NCBI GenBank assembly: GCA_937135995.1
Contig: CAKZOF010000120.1
Location: 1-18,463, forward strand
Source: an uncultured Pyrinomonas sp.
GTDB lineage: Bacteria; Acidobacteriota; Blastocatellia; Pyrinomonadales; Pyrinomonadaceae
Direction: 5' to 3'
DNA: 18,463 bases
Shown here: positions 13,863 through 18,463 of the stretch, one piece after another
How the letters are laid out: each line of letters begins with the position of its first letter
How positions within the stretch are numbered: the stretch's first letter is position 1
Position numbers and translations under genes: made by a program
The notes under the pieces: model-generated
What the model was told of the DNA's origin: nothing
The model's database searches: none
Seen by the model: the letters and a program-made list of their open reading frames with translations, nothing else

Positions 13863-15181
13863 CGCTCTTGGCTCAACGCGGCGAGAAGATCGAAGAATTC
13901 GGGGAACGAAATGGCGACCGCATCGGCGCCGCGCAGTTCCGATGGTGCGTTGGCCGTGAGCGCGGCGACGGCAAAGGCCATCGCGATGCGGTGGTCGCCG
14001 CGAGCGTCGAGCTGGGCCGCATGGAGTTCGACCGGTCCAGCAACGCGTAGCCCATCCTCGCGCTCTTCGACTTCGGCCCCCATGGCGCGCAGGTTGTCCA
14101 CGGTGGCGCGGATGCGGTCGGATTCTTTGACGCGAAGTTCGGCGGCGTCGCGGATCTCGAGTCCGCCTTCGACCTGCGTGCCGAGAACGGCGAGCGCGGG
14201 AAGTTCATCGATCAATTCCGCCGTGAGCGCACCGCAGATGAGGTTGGCTTGCGGTTCTCTGGGCGACAACCGCCCGACGCCGCAGACGCGCACGTCGCCC
14301 ACCTCTTCGTTGCACTCCACGCGCGCGTTCTCGATGCTGATCTCTGCGCCGAGCGACCGGAGGACGCGGATCACGGCCGTGCGCGTTGGATTCAGCCCGA
14401 CCGCTTCGATAAGCAGATCGGAGCCGGCGAGCAACGTCGCCGCAACGAGAAAAAAGGTCGCCGAGGAGATGTCGCCCGGAATGACGACGTCGCGCGCCGA
14501 CAATAGGGCCGGACCCGTAATCGATGCCGTTCTGGTCACGCCGTCGGTCTCCTGTTCGACGTCGAGGCCGAACCACCTGAGCAATCGTTCGGTGTGATCG
14601 CGCGTGCGCACCGTTTCGCGCACACATGTTCGTCCTTCAGCCTGCAATCCGGCAAGAAGCACGCAGGACTTCACCTGCGCGCTCGGTACGGGTGGTTGGT
14701 AGGCGATGGGGCGCAATGGAGAGCGTCCGGTGATGGTTAGCGGCGCGTGTCCTTGCGTCGAAGCAACGCTGGCGCCCATTTGTTCGAGTGGTTCGATGAT
14801 GCGCTGCATCGGGCGCCGACTGAGCGACGCATCGCCCACGAGCGTTGCGCTGAAAGGTTGTCCGGCCAGCATACCAGCCAGCAGGCGCATGGTCGTCCCG
14901 CTGTTGCCGCAATCGAGTGGCGCTGTGGCAGGCAAGAAGCGCCCGCCGACCCCTTCGATCACGACACTGTCGGCCTCGCGTTCGACCTTTGCGCCGAGCG
15001 CCCGAAGGCAAGCGAGCGTCGAGGCGCAATCGGCGCTGGTCGAAAAATTGGTCAGCGTGGAACGCCCGCGTGCCAGCGCGGCGAGCATCGCTGCGCGGTG
15101 CGAGATGGACTTATCGCCGGGAAGCCGCGTGCGCCCCCGCAGTCGTTTTGTGGGAACCAGTGTCATCGTCGCGTCGTTCAT
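13859..15181 (-). CDS. aroA: 3-phosphoshikimate 1-carboxyvinyltransferase (EPSP synthase)
   Basis: AroA joins shikimate-3-phosphate and phosphoenolpyruvate to EPSP in the shikimate pathway. From the ATG at 15181 it has 440 residues, the family length. Motifs: LPGDKSISHR with the active-site K24, DCGNSGTTMRL (90-100), SLSRRPMQRI (119-128), ESDRIR and GDHRIAMAFA near the C-terminus. The frame is open to 15628 but the extra 149 residues are Arg-rich and unlike the family. A second in-frame ATG at 15166 would also fit. No ribosome site precedes 15181; a TAGAAT box (15198-15193) only 11 bases upstream suggests a very short leader. Confidence 0.95.
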   Translation of the reverse strand: MNDATMTLVPTKRLRGRTRLPGDKSISHRAAMLAALARGRSTLTNFSTSADCASTLACLRALGAKVEREADSVVIEGVGGRFLPATAPLDCGNSGTTMRLLAGMLAGQPFSATLVGDASLSRRPMQRIIEPLEQMGASVASTQGHAPLTITGRSPLRPIAYQPPVPSAQVKSCVLLAGLQAEGRTCVRETVRTRDHTERLLRWFGLDVEQETDGVTRTASITGPALLSARDVVIPGDISSATFFLVAATLLAGSDLLIEAVGLNPTRTAVIRVLRSLGAEISIENARVECNEEVGDVRVCGVGRLSPREPQANLICGALTAELIDELPALAVLGTQVEGGLEIRDAAELRVKESDRIRATVDNLRAMGAEVEEREDGLRVAGPVELHAAQLDARGDHRIAMAFAVAALTANAPSELRGADAVAISFPEFFDLLAALSQER

Positions 15182-15192
15182 TTGTCTGGAAG

Positions 15193-15198
15193 ATTCTA
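15193..15198 (-). promoter_or_regulatory. Possible -10 box giving a near-leaderless aroA mRNA
   Basis: TAGAAT on the minus strand (15198-15193) matches five of six bases of the -10 consensus. Transcription would begin about 5 bases before the ATG at 15181, in keeping with the missing ribosome site. No good -35 is visible. Confidence 0.3.
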
Positions 15199-15669
15199 CA
15201 ACGAAAGCGCGTCCGTGCGCGATGCGACGCCTCTCGCGGCGCAAGTTGCCGATTGGCGAACGCTGCGTGCGATGCGGGGCCACTTCTTGACATCGCGGTC
15301 GGCGGCGTGTTACCGAGAACGTGCGCGTCGCACGGTCCAGTTTTTCGCCATCGTCCGCCGACAACGCGCGCGTGTCTGCCGTTTGAAAATTCGTGGTCAA
15401 GGTCGGAGAAAGCTGATATATTGGCGTGTGCTGTTGGCAGAGAGGTTTACAGCCGGAACCGACGGCGCACGCCAAGCGAGAAGATCGCTCGGGGGCGCGC
15501 TCCCGTGCACAGGTGCGGATAAATCTGTCGCGGCAGCGCGGAAGCGCTCTCCAGCGCGTAGCGACGGGGAAGGTGCTGGCGCGCGAAGCAGCGCGAAGCC
15601 TTTGCCGAAACTCGCGCTGATCAAACAAGATTCAGTGTTCGTGCTGATGGACTTGGGAAGACGGCGCGC
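15199..15669. other. Divergent intergenic region between aroA and the anti-sigma kinase gene
   Basis: It is a 471-base GC-rich stretch. Frames are open on both strands, but they are Arg-rich and look like chance readings. The only supported element is the possible promoter at 15394-15422. Confidence 0.45.
15394..15422 (+). promoter_or_regulatory. Possible promoter of the RsbW/STAS operon
   Basis: An extended -10 box, TGATATATT (TG one base ahead of TATATT at 15417-15422), lies 17 bases after TGGTCA (15394-15399), which matches four of six -35 positions. The start would be near 15429, giving a leader of about 240 bases. Confidence 0.38.
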
Positions 15670-16089
15670 GTGATCCAGAAGACGACGCAACTTAGCTTAC
15701 CGAGTCGCCTCGAAACGGTCGAGCGCGTAGCGGCCGTCGCCAACGACATCGCCGCGCGATGTGGGTTCGATGCGAACGCCATCTTCGGCATCGAATTGGC
15801 CGTCCGCGAAGCCGTCAGCAACGCCGTGTTGCACGGCAACCGCGAGGACGAAACCAAGCCGGTTGAGATCTCGTTCACCGATTCGGGCGCGAGCTTGACG
15901 ATCATCATCCGCGATCACGGGGCCGGGTTCGATCCGGACGAGGTGCCGGATCCGACGCGCGAGGAGAATTTGCTCAACCCGTCGGGACGTGGCTTGCTCT
16001 TCATCCGTACCTTCATGGACGAGGTCGCGTGGACGCGCCACCCCGGCGGCGGCATGGTGGTCCGCATGGTCAAGCGGCGTCCTCGGTGA
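15670..16089 (+). CDS. RsbW/SpoIIAB-like anti-sigma factor serine kinase
   Basis: This 139-residue protein has a GHKL ATPase fold. Visible motifs are the N box VREAVSNAVLHGN (E47, N51), the G1 box RDHGAGFDP (81-89) and the G2 box PSGRGLLFIR (104-113). Such kinases bind a sigma factor or another output protein, and phosphorylate a STAS-domain antagonist to inactivate it. The start is GTG at 15670; the ATP-lid segment between G1 and G2 is short, as in RsbW. The STAS gene follows after 27 bases, the normal arrangement for a partner-switching pair. No sigma factor gene is in the window, so the target is unknown. rsbW is not used as symbol because the output has not been identified. Confidence 0.9.
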   Translation: MIQKTTQLSLPSRLETVERVAAVANDIAARCGFDANAIFGIELAVREAVSNAVLHGNREDETKPVEISFTDSGASLTIIIRDHGAGFDPDEVPDPTREENLLNPSGRGLLFIRTFMDEVAWTRHPGGGMVVRMVKRRPR

Positions 16090-16116
16090 CACAACATTCG
16101 GAAGGAGAAAATCGAT

Positions 16117-16464
16117 ATGGCAGAGTTGAACATCAAAGAGCGACAAGCGGGCGATGTGACCATTCTCGATCTGAGTGGCAAGATCACCATCGGCGAAGGC
16201 AGCGTCGCTTTGCGCAGCGCCATCCGCCGTCTGCTTTCGGAAGGCAAAAAGAAGATCCTGTTGAATCTAGGCGGCGTCAGCTACGTCGATTCGAGCGGCA
16301 TCGGTGAACTCGTCTCCAGCTACACGGCGGTGAACAAAGAGGGCGGACAGCTCAAGTTGCTCAATCTGACGCAGAAGATTCAGGATCTGCTGGCGATCAC
16401 GAAATTGCTCACCGTCTTCGACGTTTACGAGGACGAAGCGACCGCGCTCGAGAGCTTTTCGTAA
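16117..16464 (+). CDS. STAS-domain anti-anti-sigma factor
   Basis: This 115-residue single STAS domain is close to SpoIIAA and RsbV. The [12 protein letters not shown] strand-turn (18-28) and the [10 protein letters not shown] segment carry the phospho-acceptor Ser, expected to be S60 by analogy with SpoIIAA Ser58. In its unphosphorylated form it should bind the kinase encoded just upstream and release that kinase's target. AAGGAG precedes the ATG by about 9 bases, much stronger than the kinase's own site, so the antagonist may be made in excess. An 11-bp GC hairpin begins 5 bases after the stop. Confidence 0.94.
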   Translation: MAELNIKERQAGDVTILDLSGKITIGEGSVALRSAIRRLLSEGKKKILLNLGGVSYVDSSGIGELVSSYTAVNKEGGQLKLLNLTQKIQDLLAITKLLTVFDVYEDEATALESFS

Positions 16465-16469
16465 AGACG

Positions 16470-16510
16470 CGGGCGGCGCGTTGCCCAAACTTGGCGCTGC
16501 GCGCCGCCCG
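16470..16510 (+). terminator. 11-bp GC hairpin between the STAS and DUF2062 genes
   Basis: CGGGCGGCGCG (16470-16480) and CGCGCCGCCCG (16500-16510) are perfect inverted arms around a 19-base loop that itself contains GCC/GGC. There is no T-run. It could be an attenuator, a processing or stabilising hairpin for the upstream messages, or a Rho-linked terminator. Confidence 0.6.
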
Positions 16511-16526
16511 TTGCTCGCAAATCGGG

Positions 16527-17003
16527 ATGTTTCGTGCAGCTTTGCGCCGTCTGCTGGCGCTCGACGACCCGCCGGAGAGGACGGCGCTCGCCTTCTCCAT
16601 TGGCGTCTTCATCGCTTTCTCCCCGTTTCTCGGCCTGCACACGATCATGGCGACGCTGATCGCCGTGATCTTTCGTTTCAACAAGGTCGCCATCTACACC
16701 GGAACCTTCGTCAACAACCCTTTTTTGACGCTGGTGCCGATCACCATTGTGTCCTACGCGGTCGGCGCGCTGGTGCTCGGGCGTCCCATGCGCATCCCAC
16801 CTGATGGTCTCGAGTTGCTCAAACATCCGCGGCTTCTCGACGGAGCGTACTGGCACGATCTTTTCATTCGCAGTTGGAACGACGTGCTTTTGCCTTTCGC
16901 CATCGGCGGGTTAATCCTGTCGGTCGTCTGCGCGGCGATCTCTTATCCTTTGACGTTGTGCTTTTTACGCGCGCGCCGCGCGGCGCGGGAGAACCAAACG
17001 TGA
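16527..17003 (+). CDS. DUF2062 domain membrane protein
   Basis: This is a 158-residue protein. The DUF2062 hallmarks are present: a short basic N-terminus, then FSIGVFIAFSPFLGLHTIMA (23-42), FNKVAIYTGTFVNNPF (51-66), and a last membrane helix before a basic tail RARRAARENQT. Two further hydrophobic stretches lie near 69-84 and 116-138. The function of the family is unknown; some members are fused to glycosyltransferases or lie near cell-envelope genes. ATG at 16527 is preferred, because the in-frame TTG at 16491 falls inside the loop of the 11-bp hairpin and has no ribosome site. It may be co-transcribed with the RsbW/STAS pair. Confidence 0.85.
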   Translation: MFRAALRRLLALDDPPERTALAFSIGVFIAFSPFLGLHTIMATLIAVIFRFNKVAIYTGTFVNNPFLTLVPITIVSYAVGALVLGRPMRIPPDGLELLKHPRLLDGAYWHDLFIRSWNDVLLPFAIGGLILSVVCAAISYPLTLCFLRARRAARENQT

Positions 17004-17134
17004 TGCGCGGCGACGGGCGAATTCGGAACGAAGAGCCCGGTCAGCTTTTGAAGATAGCGTGCTGACTGCAATCGGCAGACGGTGAAGACGGAGAGCAGAC
17101 GAGACGGCTGCCGTCAGGAGAACGGGCGGATGCG
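17004..17134. other. Spacer upstream of the permease gene
   Basis: It holds a near-perfect palindrome GACGGC-T-GCCGTC (17103-17115) directly before the ribosome site AGGAG (17116-17120), and a CGGCAG at 17073 that could pair with the CTGCCG inside it. I looked for cobalamin-riboswitch landmarks and saw none. Confidence 0.35.
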
Positions 17135-18139
17135 ATGACGAGTCGAAGGATGACAAAAGAGCCGTGGCGCATGGCGCTGCTGTTGATCTTTGTTTTGATC
17201 GTCGCAGCGCTGTTCGCCACTTGGATCGGCTATCGGCCACTCAACCCGTTTGCACTTCCCGAAGACGAAGCGACGCACACGCTCTTTTTCCGCCTGCGTC
17301 TGCCGCGCGTCGTCATGGCCGCCGTGGTCGGCGCTTCGCTCGCTCTGGTCGGTGCCGCGTTGCAAGCCTTGTTTCGCAATCCGCTGGCGGAACCGTTGAC
17401 GCTCGGCGTGTCGGGCGGCGGCGCGCTCGGCGCCGGGGTGGCGCTGGCACTCGGTTGGGGCACGCGCGTAGCTGGCATCCCGGTCGTCTTCCTGTCCTCG
17501 TTCATGGGCGCGCTGCTCGCCGTCTGGGTCGTCTATCGGCTGGCGCGAACGGGCACCGTCGTTCTGCCCGGGGCGTTGTTGCTCGCTGGCGTCGTCGTCA
17601 ATCTGATCTCGGCGGCGGGTGTGGTCATCATTCAGTACTTCGCCGATTTCACGCGCGCGTTGCAGATCCTGCGCTGGACCATCGGGACGCTCGATGTGGT
17701 CGGGTTCGATCTCGTCGCGCGCATGCTCCCGCTGCTTGTTCCGGGTTGGTTTGCACTTTTCTACGTGGCGCGCGAGCTACATCTGATCGCCGTCGACGAA
17801 GAGACGGCTGCGAGTCTCGGCGTCGACGTGCGCCGCATCGAGCAGATCGTCTACCTCGCCGCCTCGTTGATCGTCGGCGTGACGGTTGCCGTCGGCGGAA
17901 CGATCGGTTTCGTCGGGTTGATCGTCCCGCACGCGGCGCGGCTGCTTTTCGGCGAGGATGTGCGTCTGCTTCTGCCCAGTTCGTTTCTGCTCGGAGCGGC
18001 TTTTTTGATGGTCGCCGACGCGATCGCGCGCACCGCGCTCGGCGCGGGCGAGCTCCCCGTGGGCGCGATCACGGCGCTGATCGGTGGTCCAGTCTTCCTC
18101 TGGTTGTTGCGCCGAGAGCAAAGGTACGCGGCGCTTTAG
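17135..18139 (+). CDS. FecCD-family ABC transporter permease (iron-siderophore, heme or cobalamin type)
   Basis: This is a 334-residue polytopic inner-membrane protein with about nine or ten hydrophobic helices. Family signatures are RLPRVVMAAVVGASLALVGA, then LQALFRNPLAEPLTLGVSGG near 57-95, the cytoplasmic coupling region GTIGFVGLIVPHAARLLFGE, and the end ELPVGAITALIGGPVFLWLL. BtuC/FecD/FhuB-type permeases work as dimers with an ATPase and a periplasmic binding protein. Neither partner is seen here, so they may lie to the right or elsewhere. AGGAG is 14 bases from the ATG at 17135; a closer ATG at 17130 opens only a two-codon frame. The substrate cannot be deduced. Confidence 0.93.
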   Translation: MTSRRMTKEPWRMALLLIFVLIVAALFATWIGYRPLNPFALPEDEATHTLFFRLRLPRVVMAAVVGASLALVGAALQALFRNPLAEPLTLGVSGGGALGAGVALALGWGTRVAGIPVVFLSSFMGALLAVWVVYRLARTGTVVLPGALLLAGVVVNLISAAGVVIIQYFADFTRALQILRWTIGTLDVVGFDLVARMLPLLVPGWFALFYVARELHLIAVDEETAASLGVDVRRIEQIVYLAASLIVGVTVAVGGTIGFVGLIVPHAARLLFGEDVRLLLPSSFLLGAAFLMVADAIARTALGAGELPVGAITALIGGPVFLWLLRREQRYAAL

Positions 18140-18259
18140 CGACGTGCCGGACTCCGTTTCGACCCTCCCGCCGAGGCGCTCTTCTCTGGTCGCAGAGGAC
18201 GGCAGTGTGATAACGTTTCAGCAAACGGATCTTCCGGCAACGACCGCGAGGTGGGGACA

Positions 18260-18463
18260 ATGAAGCTAGCGCTACGCACGACGCTGTTGATCCTGCTCCT
18301 GTCTCTGAGCGCGGCGGCACAAACGCCCAGCGCAGAAAGACGGCAGGAGCCCACCGTCGCCGCGCCGTCGCCGGTGGATCGAGTAGCAAGGTATCTTCCA
18401 CCGGTCCAGCCAGCGCTGGAGCCCACCGTCGCCGCGTCGTCGCCGGTGGATCGAGGGCAGGCA
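18260..18463 (+). CDS. Exported protein with Pro-rich N-terminal repeats (partial, runs off the window)
   Basis: ATG at 18260 has GAGGTGGGG just ahead. The first residues MKLALRTTLLILLLSLSAAA then Q form a clear Sec signal peptide with an AAA-Q cleavage site. The mature start is Pro/Ala-rich and contains EPTVAAPSPVDR, repeated 24 residues later as EPTVAASSPVDR. The frame stays open to the window end (68 codons seen). After a FecCD permease, a TonB-dependent receptor or a substrate-binding protein is a natural guess, but the visible part does not show which. Confidence 0.75.
   Translation, partial: MKLALRTTLLILLLSLSAAAQTPSAERRQEPTVAAPSPVDRVARYLPPVQPALEPTVAASSPVDRGQA
18346..18455 (+). repeat. 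In-frame 72-base repeat in the exported protein gene
   Basis: A 38-base block starting GGAGCCCACCGTCGCCGCG occurs at 18346-18383 and 18418-18455 with one mismatch. The 72-base offset equals 24 codons, so the protein repeats in frame. More copies may lie beyond the window. Confidence 0.85.

Noticed and set aside
13449..14597. Long plus-strand open frame (382 codons)
   Set aside because: It is the reverse of aroK and aroA, whose motifs are unmistakable; the product is Ser/Arg-rich with no domain.
15182..15628. Extended N-terminus of AroA
   Set aside because: The extra 149 residues are Arg-rich and unlike the family; the enzyme is complete from 15181.
14747..15673. Long plus-strand open frame (308 codons)
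   Set aside because: It is antisense to aroA over its first half and Arg-rich over the non-coding half.
17004..17134. Cobalamin riboswitch ahead of the FecCD permease
   Set aside because: None of the conserved riboswitch blocks could be found, and the space is short.
17164..18210. Second long plus-strand frame over the permease gene
   Set aside because: It is a frame-shifted shadow of the FecCD permease, Arg-rich and without membrane segments.

Overview
The window looks like a chromosomal segment of a GC-rich, probably diderm bacterium. The gene set (cdaA-cdaR-glmM, a TonB C-terminal domain protein, an RsbW/STAS pair, a pox-type topoisomerase IB) and the codon use would fit Acidobacteriota, perhaps class Blastocatellia. 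That placement is inferred from gene style, not from any search. No tRNA, rRNA, CRISPR array, insertion sequence or intact mobile element was found.

Layout. Bases 1-1517 are accessory: the 3' end of a VOC/PhnB-like gene with an in-frame stop, a small membrane protein with a PH-like tail, and about 750 bases of non-coding DNA with short direct duplications. Bases 1518-5360 are a plus-strand run: a TspO/MBR-type membrane protein, thiL, a TonB C-terminal-domain protein behind a good sigma70-type promoter, and cysS. Bases 5361-6765 are a gene graveyard: tandem repeats, an orphan Tat leader, a nonsense-interrupted small gene overlapping a truncated nucleotidyltransferase gene, and AT-richer fragments on both strands. 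Bases 6766-8169 hold a class III aminotransferase ending in a 13-bp hairpin. Bases 8496-11820 (minus) are the c-di-AMP operon cdaA-cdaR-glmM. A topoisomerase IB gene (plus) is divergent from it. aroA-aroK (minus) overlap by an ATGA junction. Bases 15670-17003 (plus) hold an anti-sigma kinase, a STAS anti-anti-sigma factor and a DUF2062 membrane protein. The right end has a FecCD-type permease and the start of a secreted protein with 72-base repeats.

How the genes work together. CdaA makes c-di-AMP, CdaR is its extracytoplasmic regulator, and GlmM links the signal to peptidoglycan precursor supply. AroA and AroK are two steps of the shikimate pathway. The RsbW/STAS pair is a partner-switching module. 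ThiL ends thiamine diphosphate synthesis.

The most unusual content is not an intact new system. It is (a) the recurrence of intergenic direct duplications, mostly 49-77 bases apart, at six or more separate places, and (b) the relic of a two-gene nucleotidyltransferase locus in which a TGA stands where a tryptophan codon would be expected.
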